DNA of 64,000 bases from Trochalopteron elliotii (lineage: Eukaryota; Chordata; Aves; Passeriformes; Leiothrichidae). Position numbers and translations under genes: made by a program. Of this stretch, positions 1-12,105 are shown one piece after another; the first letter of the stretch is position 1; each line of letters starts with the position of its first letter. A model generated the notes under the pieces. The model had not been told where the DNA came from. It saw nothing but the letters and a program-made list of their open reading frames with translations, and ran no database searches. Location of the stretch: contig JANPWX010000098.1 in assembly GCA_024734555.1 (NCBI GenBank), positions 493,668 to 557,667 on the forward strand, written 5' to 3'.

Positions 1-1610
1 GCATTAGGTTCAGAATCTGCCATTATTTCCTTATTCTGGTGTTAATATTAAAGGAAGCTGAAGATAAATTTGACATACCATAATATTTTGCCTCTTTTTT
101 CCCAAAAGATGAAACATTAGAAATACAGCCTTTTTGGAGTAATATTCATTGTTTTTGCTGATCTGCAGTCCTTACTGTAGTTGTCCTTATACAGCAAATG
201 CTTCCTTGCAATGACAAAGATGCCATTTCAGAACATGGTGGGGTGAGTTGATGAAAGAATTGAAACAGGTAGTGCTTTATACTCTATGAAAAGTGGTATG
301 ATGTTGTATTTCCACTTACCTTGCTGAGCAAATAATGAAAGTAACTCACTTTGCTCTGTAATGTCTTTTAACAAGTCCTACTACCTGTGTAGTTGCATGC
401 AATAAAGTCCAGGATAGTAAAGGTCTTCAAATGAAAAAGGGGAGCTAGTGTTATAAAATAAAAGTGTTCTTTTTTTTGAGAACTGAAAGAAGTCACCTTC
501 ACACAGGTGTATTTTCTGTATTAATCTGGTCCTTGTGTTGTGATAAACATCAGTGGGTGGCTAATTCTAAATCTGAGAGAAATGGATTAGAAATTAAAGA
601 TTCTCAGATACACTTCCTTCCAAAAAGAAATGCTAAAAAGAGATTATTACATCTTCCAGAAAAGCAATTATCAGTCAGGTAAATATGCATTTATATAAGG
701 TTGATTAGTGTTAAAAGAAAGAAAAATTAAAGAAACAATGCTAAGTAAACAGGAACCCTGATGCCATGACAGACATGAAGACAGACTAACCAAGACTTAG
801 GTTTGAGTAAGCTGTTTTTGAACTAAAGGTCCTTGCCTTTCTCTTGTGTTTTGTGCTCTATCAAAACCATCAGTCTTCATGCAATTCAGAGAGAGAGGGG
901 GGAGGGAAGAGTTGAAAACACAGAATCTTGTGTGAAAGTAAAATAATCTTTAACATTTCCCTAACTGCTTAATCATCAAATAATCATTCAGTGACAAATC
1001 CTTTTTATTCCCATAAATAGAATAATTTTTTTTCACCAGTCAACAGCCTGGCATGTTTTGTGTACTTGAAGTGACCTCCAGGAGTCAGAGGTGCCATGGT
1101 CGTGTTGTCTGATATTTATATACGAGGAAGCAGAACGCAAGTCATGGATTGTGGGTCATACATACAAATAATATATTTCTGGGCTGAGGAAGATGAAGAT
1201 GTATCAAGAGTCCTATGTATGTACTTCACCCATCAAGAAGGCAAAGGCAAAGGCAAAAGCATGCAATTCAAGGGAACATGTCAATATGCAGCATTTGTAG
1301 GCAAAAAGTCAGACTGTTACTTGTAGAGGGAAGGAGGCAATGAAGGGCCTCAGGAAGATTTCAAGCAAGATTTCTGTGGATAAGGAAGAATTACTTGCAG
1401 TTTTTTGGGGTTTTGTTTTTTTGCATTTTAAGCTTTCTGAATTAAAACACTTAGATGTGACATTTTGAAAGAGGATTTAACTGCATGGCAATCCCTGCAA
1501 ATTCAAAGACGATTCTATCATTTCTGTTCAGAACAATAAGATGGACATTGCAATAACAAAATCTTTGTTGATTTTGTTATTACTCTGAAGCAGGGTTATC
1601 TGAGATAAAA
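1..1610. other. Unique AT-rich non-coding DNA
   Basis: No recognisable exon, RNA gene or transposon is visible. There is a short pure-purine tract at 888-911 and three copies of a GGCAAA unit around 1239-1258. The open frames at 464-682 and 1096-1326 are short, lack any family motif and look like chance. Confidence refers to the absence of recognisable genes; weakly conserved regulatory DNA cannot be excluded without an alignment. Confidence 0.6.
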
Positions 1611-1616
1611 AAGAGT
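1611..1616. repeat. Target-site duplication, left copy (aagagt)
   Basis: This is the left copy of the 6-bp direct repeat around the LTR at 1617-2097, identical to 2098-2103. It marks the original host target and fixes the LTR edge so that the element begins TG and ends CA. Confidence 0.85.
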
Positions 1617-1669
1617 TGGATGTACAGAAAATGCAGATCGAGCCAATGTGGTTAAGTGCTACGGTCTGG

Positions 1670-1675
1670 TTTATT
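1670..1675 (-). terminator. Polyadenylation signal of the LTR at 1617-2097
   Basis: The plus strand tttatt is AATAAA on the minus strand, followed by CCAGACCG. It sits about 53 bases before the LTR end, where the R/U5 boundary is expected. Confidence 0.6.
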
Positions 1676-1691
1676 TTGATTAAGATGGCTG

Positions 1692-1700
1692 CTTATATAC
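1692..1700 (-). promoter_or_regulatory. TATA-like box of the LTR at 1617-2097
   Basis: The minus strand reads gtatataag. It lies about 20 bases upstream of the AATAAA signal on that strand, so transcription would start just upstream of or close to that signal if the LTR is still active. Activity is not known. Confidence 0.5.
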
Positions 1701-2050
1701 ATTTCTATATAGTTTACATTTACAGTGGCTTTTCATTGACATACAGCAGAGAGAAGTATGAAAACACACTTTATTTTACTTACTCTTAAGGTGGCTATCA
1801 CATGCCTACTAACAATTCTACTCAATGACCTTCACAACCTTATTATCTTTCCCTGACACCTTAACTACTGATTTCTAACTGCGCAACACTCGGCTAAGTA
1901 TTTTTAACTGCGTCACAGGCTTCAAGATCTCAGTTAGGCCTTTGTGAAGGCCTCAGCTCGGGTAGTTCAAGGCCTAGGTATATATCATGTCCACCTTCCC
2001 TGAGGAATTCTGTCACATTACTCCAGTAACTCCAATAACGTCAATAACTC

Positions 2051-2083
2051 TAAGCTGTGTTTGTAAGCTCCAAACACAGCTTA
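2051..2083. other. Perfect 13-bp stem-loop inside the LTR U3
   Basis: The bases taagctgtgtttg (2051-2063) pair exactly with caaacacagctta (2071-2083) across a 7-base loop. In the LTR's own orientation it lies close to the start of U3. It is the longest short-loop perfect hairpin I noticed in the window. It may be a regulatory palindrome of the element or chance; its function is not known. Confidence 0.7.
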
Positions 2084-2097
2084 GGCAACGTGGTACA

Positions 2098-2103
2098 AAG
2101 AGT
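2098..2103. repeat. Target-site duplication, right copy (aagagt)
   Basis: This is the right copy of the duplication, identical to 1611-1616. The perfect match suggests that the two ends come from one insertion, with no later rearrangement across it. Confidence 0.85.
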
Positions 2104-4321
2104 ACAGCATAATATCTCCTAGACCATCATTAATGGTCCAGCTTGATTTTCTATAAAATGAAGCCTAAACACTAGAAGAGAATCTGGAAACTGAGGTCTG
2201 GCACTTAAGCAAAGAAACAGAAAAACTTTATTTGAATTGAGCAAGCTCTTATCTGTCTCACATCACAATACCTGCCAGAATACAGTATTATTCTTTTGAA
2301 TTTCAAAGTTATATTCCATTCAGGGTGTTACTTTAGATGAGATTCTTCACTTCTTTCCATAATTTGCTTTATTTTCTATGTCTTTAAAGCCAAGAAAAAA
2401 ACAAATTACCCTACCCTATAGAAAAAGAAATAAAACTACATGAACCAACAAAAATTGCTGAAGCAATGATCATAATAATTCAGTTTCAGGGTAAAATAAA
2501 GAGGAAAAATGATGACAAAACAAGAAAATCAAGTAACAACAAAAAACAGGAAAATCAATAGCTTTTTTCAACAACTTCTTGGTTTGAAGGCTTCTAATAA
2601 GGCTTCTAAAATGTTAATCCAATTAATAAACTCCTGTTTTAATTTACATTTTTTCCGCTGTTTTTGTTTTCCACTTTCAAAAGTATTTTTATTCTTGATA
2701 ATCAAATAATAATTGATAAATACTGTGAAAAGCATTTCACATGGACAAAATTTAAAGACAGAAAAGCAAAGGAATATTACTTCAGACTGCTCAAAATAAA
2801 ATCATCTCTAAATGATTGGTATTTACTGAAAAGAGGTTTAAAAACAAGATATTCTCTGACCTTGAAATTTTGCGAAACAGTGACACCAAAATCAAAAGCC
2901 TCTACTATAAATCAAATGTTTTGTACTTCACAAAAACAAGGAATAAATAAGCATTCTGATTTTCTGCTATTTTTAGCAGAAGGAGCTGCTTTTTCTCCAT
3001 GATGAACTATGGAATAAAATGTCAATATTACAGCCTCCCAACAATGCTTATAAAGCTGTAGGAAAAAAATTATATAGTACAATGATTGATTGCTAACAGT
3101 GACTTCCCTAATAGTGGAATAAGAGAAAACCTAAGAAAGGATTTCATAATTATAATCCCTTCTTACTGCTATCCTTTACTGACTAAACCATAAAGGGAAA
3201 GAATGAGGTGGTTCTATGAGAATGTGAGAGTGAGAAAAGAAGGGATTTGGGCAAAGAAAACAAGGAGATTTTTATTCTCTGAAAGACAGACAGTTAAAAA
3301 TTGTAAAAGGATCCAATACTCATTTGGTCTAGGACTAGAACATATTTGAGAATGTCGAGGTATGTAAGACAAGAAAATGAGAGTGAATGTCCATAGTTTG
3401 TAGTTGCATACATATTTTTCCTCTCCTAAATATGTGATTGATTACAGGAGCTCTAAACAGGAGATATTTCTATATCAACTAATGGGTACTTCTTAAATGT
3501 AGGAAAAGTGTATTCTCAGAGTGCTTGTAAGGCTGACACATGAGGAAAAACTTTCAAATTGTTTGAAATTCTGGGTTTGATTCTCTAGGGAAGCCAGGAT
3601 GCAAAATTCCCTCTGCTGGTGGGGTTATAAAGTTTGTGACTGTACTAGGCATCAATTCAGATCAAGGAAAATATAAGGACTTGTGACCTTAATATCATGA
3701 GATTTAAAAGATCAGGTCTGTGAGTATCCACTGGGGGTATAAGTTTGTTATGTAAGCTAATTACATGAAAAGAGATTATTAAAAGAAAATCATTAAAGTT
3801 GCAATCTAATAATCAGGACTATTAGTTTCTCTACTATTTTGCAGTTGGGTTTATGGCAGTTCTATAGAGATGAATGCTTCTATTTCTGACATTATCTTTG
3901 TCAACACAAAAAAGACCTAAAGGACACAGACTAAATCTCCTTTTCAGGAAGAAAATAAAAATTAATTAGGATCCCATGTATTAACTCTCAAAGATATTGC
4001 TCTGTGGGAGAAGTAGGGAGCGAGAGGACACTTGCTACATGATTAAGCAGAAGTCCATGGTTCTGATAGGGTTCTTTAGTGGATGCGTATAATCCCTTGC
4101 ATAAGCTCTTGGGTCAGTACTGCCTTTGGAGATATGCACATGAGGTCCATATGTTAAGAAAACAGCCAAGAGCCCTTGAAGTGAAGAGCTCTCAAAGGCA
4201 GATATGCAGAGAAAAGCTGAAGACTTGGTGGATTTAAAATGAGCAGAAGGTAAAGGTGTTAGGCTTGAGCACTAGTTTGTGTGAAAGTGAAAAAAATTGA
4301 TTAGCTACTCTTTGAAAACCA
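2104..4321. other. Unique AT-rich non-coding DNA
   Basis: No gene or transposon is recognised. The 112-codon frame at 2664-3002 starts at TTG, is rich in lysine and phenylalanine as expected from AT-rich DNA, and has no motif I can name. The stretch 3590-3640 is slightly less AT-rich but shows no feature. Confidence 0.55.
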
Positions 4322-4403
4322 AATTTGAAACCATACTAAATGTCCTATCAGGAATTCAGACCAATTTGAAACCATACTAAATGTCCTATCAGGAATTCAG
4401 ACC
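4322..4403. repeat. Perfect tandem duplication, 2 x 41 bp
   Basis: The 41-base unit beginning aatttgaaaccatac and ending gaattcagacc occurs twice head to tail, at 4322-4362 and 4363-4403, with no mismatch by eye. It is in otherwise unique DNA and does not look like a known satellite. Full identity suggests a recent slippage or repair duplication, or possibly an assembly artefact. Confidence 0.93.
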
Positions 4404-5134
4404 AGAGTGATTTAAATCACTGTTTTGCCTCTCTGATCTAAAGACATCTTGCTCCTCCTTCCACCAAATACATCATCTAAGTCTTCCCTGAAATAAGACA
4501 AGCCATTCAACATTGAAACATTTAAAGACAGGTTTTTTCACATGTTTTCTCATAGTACTACTTTCCATCACTTATGCTGTGGAACTAATCTATCGAAAAT
4601 CTACAGCCAAATTCAGGTTTTTTCAACTGTTAACAACTCACTTAAGCAAGATTAGGTTTGAGTGGAGAGGTCATTTTTTCAGAGTTGGATTTATACAAAC
4701 ATGTAGATTTTTCTTGCAATGAAACTGAACCCACACCACAAATTCACAGTGTAGCTGATTATTTCTAGCTTTCAGAATAATTTTAAAATCATACTACTTT
4801 TATTAGAATTGGAAATAATGAAACGTCACAGGACCAAATTTCCTGGAAGCATTGGCTGAATTTTGAGTTTGGAGCAAAAGTGAGGCCAATTACATAGTCA
4901 GATAAAAATAATTTGAAACCGTATGATTTGGTTTATGTGAAAGTTTTTGCCAGACATTTTCCTGGTTATTTTCTTGGTTTTCATCAGTATGCTACTGATT
5001 TACTCCACTGAGAAATTAAAAGCAAAATACAAGGAGTTAAATACAGGCTCAGTTGAAGACAGTGGGACTTTTATTCCTGAAATGAGTATCACAGTTACCC
5101 AACCCTTCCTCCCTAATTAATTGCATTAGCGATT

Positions 5135-5169
5135 GGAGAAAGGAAAAGAAAAAAGAAAAGAAAAGGAAG
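5135..5169. repeat. Purine-only tract (GAAA-rich)
   Basis: Thirty-five consecutive purines occur, mainly AAAAG units. This is a simple low-complexity tract with no other feature around it. Confidence 0.85.
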
Positions 5170-5589
5170 TTTGGCCTCTGTCAGCCCAAGAAAACAGGAA
5201 AGTTTCATGCTTAAATATGGTCGTTCCTATGAAGTACTGAAAAACTATTTTGGAAACTTTCCCATCAAAGCAGCTGTGCCCTTTTAACTTGAGTCTGACT
5301 AAGTATCCTGCTTTTCATTCACATTGCAAGAACTGCTGAATGTAAAGACATTAAAAGGAGCTTTCAAGATCACTTGGGTAAATTTAATATTTTTAACTAT
5401 TCAGGTACAAATTTTTTGGTAAAAAATATTTAAACTGAATTTAATCTGTAAAGCATTTTTATAGTCAATGATAAAATTCTTTCCTGTCCTTTAGTTTTTA
5501 CAAGTATGTCTTAAAAATTCCTGTGTCTTATTCTATCCCTGTTTTATTTTCTGTTTTGCTTTGTCCTTTGTATTCATGAGTTACACAAA

Positions 5590-5667
5590 ATATTATAGAT
5601 ATACATATAAAGATACATATAAGAGATTGATATAGATATAAATATAAATATATATGCATACATATAT
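5590..5667. repeat. Degenerate ATA/TATA-rich low-complexity DNA
   Basis: There are repeated atatacatata, gatata and aatataaata words without a fixed period. It resembles a decayed AT microsatellite. Confidence 0.7.
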
Positions 5668-6112
5668 CCTTGTTCTGATAAAGGCAAAAACATCATATGG
5701 TACTGAAAAGAAACATTTTAAAAGGAAATGATGTTTCATAGAAACAAGAAAAATCTAACAGATCATATAAGACATTAGTAGAATTTTCTAAGCAGATTAG
5801 GATTTTGTCATCATGTTATAAAGAATGGATCTCTTTAGTCACCAAGGAAACAGGTGTATTCAGTACACTAGTCATAGCAGTTTATGTGAACTTCAGCTAA
5901 ACTCTGCTGGATCATTCACTCAAAAGGAATGATTGTATCAATCACACCACAAGCTACTGGACTCAGTAGAACTGCAGAGTTGAATACCAGGACCAAGGTT
6001 AAGATAAGTCAGGTTGAGAGATCATAAAAGTTCTTTCTATGATTGATTTTCAATACACCAATTTTTTCCCAAAACCATTCCTATTCCAAAAAAACCAAAT
6101 AACCAGTGCTGT

Positions 6113-6146
6113 GAGAATATGAAGCTGTTATAATCTTCATATTCTC
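6113..6146. other. Inverted repeat, 12-bp stem with 10-base loop
   Basis: The bases gagaatatgaag (6113-6124) pair perfectly with cttcatattctc (6135-6146). A further direct copy of the left arm, agaatatgaagat, follows at 6159-6171, so the same word occurs three times in 60 bases. There is no sign of a terminator or of a microRNA precursor, because the stem is too short. Confidence 0.7.
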
Positions 6147-9100
6147 AATATGAACTAAGAATATGAAGATCTGTTAATAAAGTAACTCATGGTTTAGTGA
6201 TATTTAAGAATTTGGTGCTCAATCAGGAATAGCTAGACACAAAAAATTTCCATGTCCTTTACTCGTGTTCCTATGCAAATGAGATTAAATAGCCTTAGTG
6301 TTTAAAGTGAGGCAGAACAGAACAGAAAAAAGCTTTTCTCTTCAGTGACAGCAAAATAAAATAGCATATTGATAATATGGAAATGAGAAAAAGAATATCA
6401 ACTATGAAGCTCTTGTTCCAGAGGACTGACTCCAGGAAATTAGAAAAACAGTCAAAATGCTTTTGGGTCCTATTTTATTACTTTGCTTCATACATATCAA
6501 TTACAAATTTTAGCCCTTTGTCAGGGCTGACTCACTTGAAAAACATTGACTTTCTCACACCTGATTTCTTAACACCCGAAAAACTGCCATTCATGGGGTC
6601 GTAAATACTGAAAAAAATGGGTTTGAACTACTTTTCAACTACAAGGAAACCACACTAAATTAAAAAAAATGAAGAGAAATATGACAGAAATTCTGTTCTT
6701 TGCAAGTAATCTACTCCAATATACATATTTATTGTTGTAGTAGTAAAAAGTGAACTTTTAAGCAACAGAAGAATACGTGTTTGCCAGAGAGAAATATTTC
6801 TCGAATTTCATTGTGTTGTCATAAGCATCCAAGAAGAATTAAGTGGTTTTCCTTTATTTTTTACAAAACCCTCTTTTTTTCCATTTCTATTTGATTTTTA
6901 TGCTTTTTCTTCTCAGAAGTCAAGAAGATGTATGCAAAATTAATTCCAAAGAATAGTTATTTTGATTTTTTTATGAGTCTGTATTTTGTCATAATAAATA
7001 CCCAGATGGGTACTGTCACATTTAGAGTATTCTGTAATAGTTTTTCTTTTTTTACTCTATAATGTATGTCAGCAGTTTTCACATGTGATTGCCTTATATT
7101 TCCTGAAGCAAAGACTAACTTCTAGCTTGTTTCTCATCTAGATAACTGCAGGCTGAGAAAATAGAAAAAAGTAACTGTTACTTTCAGAGAAGTTCCATGC
7201 AAGATTGATCAGTACCAATACCAATGTTTTTGGAAAACTGGTCACTGGAGCAGATTTTTCAAGGGTAGAGATCACTCAGACAACCTCAAGTAGATTAAGT
7301 AATTCAAAATGTTGAATTAACTTAAATGTTGCATTGAAATATTTAAACGCTACTCCAGGGAATCATGTGTCTCTTACAGATCTTACTTCCAAATTACACC
7401 TGTTATTTGAAAAAACTTTCTAGTTACCTCGAGTATGGTCAATATCTGCAACAGAAAATTGCTTCAATGGTACTGTTTCTTGGAGGCTGCTCTTTCTATC
7501 AATAAAAATGTATAGACTTCATGTTTTTATTTTTCCACAGAAATTTCTCAAAATCAATATATATAGTAAAACAGGAAAAAGCATAACTATGAGTAATACG
7601 ATTAACACATTGTTATGGTGTGGGAATGCTTTTATGTTAAGGATGATTCATTTGAAACTGCTGCTTGGAAAAAAAAGTTTAGTTGAGGAAGATGTAAGAA
7701 ATTATACAGTTGTGACTGCTATGGTAAATGTAGGTAAAATTGATTATTGTTTTTGTAAACTGTTTATTGGGTACCAGATTGAAATCAAAAGGAGCCCTTT
7801 TCCCACAGGAGAGACTATTTTCACATGAAGTTTTTAAACACGTCAAGTGTAAGATAGTTTCAGCTGTGGCTATTGTATATGATGACTTAAATTCTACGTC
7901 AGGAAATTTCTAGAAATCTTCCTACTGATTGCTGGGAATAATAAAGGAGCTAAATATTTCCATTATCTGTTCTTATCCTCTAACCTTACATTAGCAGATA
8001 CTCCCAGACAAATGGCTTGCTAAACCTATGATCTGATCTGGTTATCTTGGTGGAGTGGCCTGTCCACCAAAAAGCACATAAGAAGGTAAATTACAAAATC
8101 CTTGTAGGAAATGAGGTGATGGCAGTGGTGGAGATGTCACTACTTGGCTGGGTTGGGTATATACATGAGTGGCCTTCACTTGCCACGTGTAGCACACATG
8201 ACAGTGTGTGGCAACTGTGAACACACAAGACACAACTCCCCATATGATTTCTTTCAAACCTATCTGACAAATGTACCTGTGTAAACCACTGAGAGGATCT
8301 GCTCTTTTGCAATAGCATCATGCCATGTGCTTCAGTTTTTCTTCAGAGTTAATCTACATTATGCCTTCTTGTGCATGTATTCTACTCGTTTCAGATCATT
8401 TCTTGAAGTGATAAATAGGTCATACTTCAAAACTGAGCCTGGACTTGTCTTCTTGAACATTGCTTTGCCTCTTACTTTCTGTACCACAGATGAAGCTATA
8501 AATGATCTGTCTCCTTTCCATTGCCTGACAGACTGAAACTGGAATGGCAATGCCACTAGCCACTAACCATATGTAAGTAAGACTGAAAGCAATAATAATC
8601 CACAGCAGAACAGATGAAAATCAGTAACAAATATTTTCTGCATCAATTTCTAACTCTTACCATTGAAAATTAAATTTTAAAGAAGTTCTCATAGTAAAGT
8701 CTAAGAAAAAATACAGAGTGAGGAGAAAATAGCAGGGATACAGATTCTCTTCACTGTCATTTCTATATGCTAGGATTTTACTTTTCAAGTCAGCTATTTC
8801 TGTGAACCTAGTTAGACAGAGCTGCCAGGAACTGATCTTCCATGAAACACAGATATAAGGAACCCTTGCCAAAGACTCCAAGTGATTAATGCACAAGGGA
8901 CTATTTCATAAGCAAATGCAAATTATGATCTATTTTGATGGTATGTCACAGATGATTTCTTCAAAGTTGTCTTTCATATCTCAGTTTTCTGTCTTAGTAG
9001 AAGAAAATTCTGTTGGTTAAAGGAAACAAACTCCAAATGCTGTAAATTCAGGTGTTCTTAGCTATGCCATACTGACAAACATGATTAGTCTAATTTTTCA

Positions 9101-11599
9101 TTTAGTCATTGGATAAACATCTGCTCTTATCCACTGATATCTGGATTTAGAGATTATAAAGATCAATTATTTGTAGTGCAAATGTTATAAAACTGTATAG
9201 CAAGCTTTATCCTTTAAAATTTTCCATTCCTTTTTGCTATTTTTATAAAAAAACCTTGACTTTAAATATTTGGACTCAGATTGAGTAAGAGGTTAGATGT
9301 TAAGTGTTATACACATTAGAGTAAACCAAAAAAACCCTTCCCAACTATTTCAGTTTTCACCCAAAGTTGCTTGCACTTCGCACAAAATTCATAAAGGGTC
9401 TATGAGTCAGGCAAGACAGGCCAAATGAATCATCCCATCTCTGCCTCCTACGTGAACAACCTGGGGAAAACAACCCTTGGTGGGACTGATCTGGCACTGA
9501 GAGCTCCCCAGATAGCGATGAGTATGCCAGTTTAGAAATGCCTCCCTCCTTCCCTTAATGATGCAGGATTTATAGACAGCAGCTTTCAACCAAATGCCCA
9601 TTTTTATCTGTCTATATTCAGGAGAAAAAAAAACTGCAGAAAAAATGAGTACCTTTTAAAGTTATAAATTGCATATCTTTAAGCAAACTTAGTTTTCCTT
9701 AACATCAGGGTACTCATGGAATAAAATTTTTCCTAAACTCCATGTATATTTACCTCTTAAATTCTTGGCTGAAGGGGGAGGATGGTTGTGGTTTCGTTTT
9801 TCTTACCTTCCAAGTAATCAATCAACAGATTAATTCATTTTATTAATTTGTAATATAAAAATAATTTTCATATTTACCCATTATAAAATTATATTTGCCT
9901 AGTTATACCCAGCAATTATACCACATAGAAAACATTAGGTATTGACAGACTTGAAGGAAAACTGTTATGAGACTATATAGAACAGAAGAATAGAATTATA
10001 GGGCACCTTCAGACAAAAAAAACTCCACTTGTGTCACTTCAAACTTTAAGGTAGGTGAGCCAAAAAGGCAAGAAGCCAAGATTGAAGAAGACACAAAAAG
10101 ACAGAACAGAGGGCATGGATAAGAAAAGTTACAGCAAAGACAGCTTGAAGATTAATTTACATCACACCTCTTACTTCAAAAGGACCAGCCAGAGGACTTC
10201 ATTGGCCAGCCCTATAAAAACGCAGGTAGGCTCTCACAGCAAGGGGCAAACCACTCTGACTTTACTAGACCCAGAAAACACCTGCAGGAACATAAATTCC
10301 AACTATGGTACTGCTCTGAGGTTGTTTGTGTACTAAAATGTGCCTGTTTGCTTTTCCTTACAATACAGGAAAAAAAAAAAGAGAGAAACCTAATAGCCAT
10401 TTCTTTGGTGCTTAAAAAAGGACACTAGCCAGATGACAGTGTATCATTGAAAAAGTAATTTAAATTGTTTCCTTTTGGGTAGCAATGCTGGGATGTTTTC
10501 TGGGATATGTTTTCCTTCCAGGAAAGTGATGGGCAGATCAATTGATCAGAAGCTGAGTCTAAGGAAAAACCAAAAAGAGAGGTGAAAATTGACTGAGTGG
10601 GAAAAAAGCAACCAGCAGAGAGATCCTGCCCTGAAATCAGCATGGCTCAAACGAGCTTCCCCATGCTGCAGTAATTACTGACCTGGCTTCTCAGCCAACA
10701 GCTGCCTCCACTAAAGATGAATAAAACAGAGGTGCCTGAGCCGGAGAGGTGCTTTCAGTTAAGTGAAATGAAGAGAGGCAGATGCAGGTCCTACAGCAAA
10801 GAGACCCTGCAGCTCTCCTCAGAGCCTTGCTGTGTCACCAGCATGTGGCCAGATGCTTGGGTGGGAGCTGTTTTAAGGTACACAGCCAGGGAAATTTCCC
10901 TAATGCTGCTCCAGAAAAACCTCTGCAACAAAGAGAAAACTGTTACTTTCTTGTTTATAGAAATGTGAAATATATAAAAGCTTATATTTGCTTTAAGGTT
11001 CCTGATGTTGGTTTAAATCACTTGTTACCACACGCAGATGCAAGCACCTTAAGAGGAGAGAGAGATTATTTTCCCTGTATATAAATCTTAGGAAACAATT
11101 TTATTGAATATTCATGTCTCTTTCCTTATACACTACACAGATGGTATAGAAAATGCTAAGGTTTATGGGTTGCTTTGCGATACCTCTTTTTATTTCTTGC
11201 AAAATGAATAGGGATTATAGTGTTTTTATGCCGATTTCAATTAGTTTTTTGAAGAGCCTTTGTTCTGTTGATATTAAAAAGGAAAAATAGGCTGTCTAAT
11301 CTCATCCTGTGCAAGGAAATTACTTTTATTTTACTAAATTACGTGCATGCACAATGTGTTTAATGCAGAAAAAGAGATGTCTTAATAGCATAATACATAT
11401 TCTATTTGTATTAGATGCAACCAGCTGCTTGAGAGACTAATAGAATAGAGAGGATAATACTCTTTAATGCCTTTCTGATGGATTCCACAAATCCTCTTGA
11501 TATGTTCATGTGAGAAGAAGTTTACGTGATGCTGCAGGTTGGCTTTGGCAGAAATTGCTGTACAAACTGTTGGCCTGTGCCTGCCTCAGACTATATTTG

Positions 11600-12105
11600 G
11601 GGTTGGATGGGACCCCTGAAGTTTACATTTTCCAACCCTCCTGCTCAAGCAGGGTGACCTAGGTCTGGTAGCCCATGACAATGTCCAGACAGCTTTTGAA
11701 TATCTCCAAGGGTGGAGACCTCTGCAATCTCTTCAGGCACCTTGTGCTAGTGTCCAGTCACCCTCTTAGCAGCTGGGTTTTCTGAAGGTCAGTGGAGTCT
11801 TCTGTATTTCAGTTTTTGCCCTCTCAATCTGCCACTGGGCTCCACTGGGAAGCTCCAGGAAAGTGCCTGCCTCTATCTTCTTTACTACTTCCCTTCAGGT
11901 GTTTGTATACACTGACAAGATTTCCTTTGAGCCTTCTCCTCTCCAGGCTCTAAATCACATTCACAGCCCTTCATTGGATCTTTCCTGTAGCTTCATATCT
12001 CTCTTGTGCTGAGGAGCCCAAATTGAACACATCACTCCAGCTATGGCCTCTCCAGTGCTGAGTAGAAAGGAAGGACCTCCCCCAACCAGGTGACAGCCCA
12101 GGCCT
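11600..12105 (-). mobile_element. CR1 LINE fragment, reverse orientation, diverged
   Basis: The plus strand matches the antisense of the avian CR1 3' region over about 500 bases. It has a ggttgga...gggacc start, then a 'ccaaccctcctgctcaagc' block, 'cagcttttgaatatctccaa', a 'ccttctcctctccaggct' block, a 'catatctctcttgtgctg' block and finally 'cagcccaggc'. These are in the order known for CR1 elements of the older C-like type (recognition from memory, not by search). The element is truncated at its 5' end, at about 12105, as is usual for CR1. Many substitutions and gaps, including loss in the middle of the Ser/Leu-rich block near 11960, indicate an old copy. The canonical tail of repeated octamers is missing or decayed at the left edge. 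It encodes nothing now. Confidence 0.88.

Larger units (their letters stand above)
1617..2097 (-). mobile_element. Solo LTR of an endogenous retrovirus, reverse orientation, 6-bp TSD
   Basis: A 481-bp segment is bounded by TG at its left end (tggatgtaca) and CA at its right end (gtggtaca), and is flanked on both sides by the same 6 bases, aagagt (1611-1616 and 2098-2103). Read on the minus strand it starts TGTACCACG and ends TGTACATCCA. It carries a TATA-like box (gtatataagc) and, about 20 bases further on, an AATAAA signal followed by roughly 53 bases of U5, which is the normal order of LTR control elements. A 6-bp duplication is typical of class II (ERVK-like) elements. No retroviral genes or primer-binding site follow, so it is a solo LTR, presumably left by recombination between two LTRs. 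The boundaries are seen directly; the family is inferred. CpGs are more frequent here than in the flanks. Confidence 0.85.
4404..11599. other. Unique AT-rich non-coding DNA with small simple repeats
   Basis: No gene is recognised. It contains a purine tract at 5135-5169, a TATA-rich degenerate stretch at about 5590-5667 and a hairpin at 6113-6146. The ATG frame at 7508-7828 (106 codons) and the frames at 8042-8556 and 10055-11084 carry no motif I know and overlap frames on the other strand. The part from about 10600 to 10930 is GC-richer than its surroundings and could be a conserved non-coding element, which only alignment could tell. Confidence 0.5.

Noticed and set aside
1632..2219. Alternative LTR boundaries using a gaaaa flank
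   Set aside because: The repeat is low-complexity, whereas aagagt at 1611 and 2098 gives a cleaner duplication with TG...CA ends.
7508..7828. 106-codon ATG frame
   Set aside because: There is no homology or motif, the flanks are AT-rich, and the length is within chance for the window.
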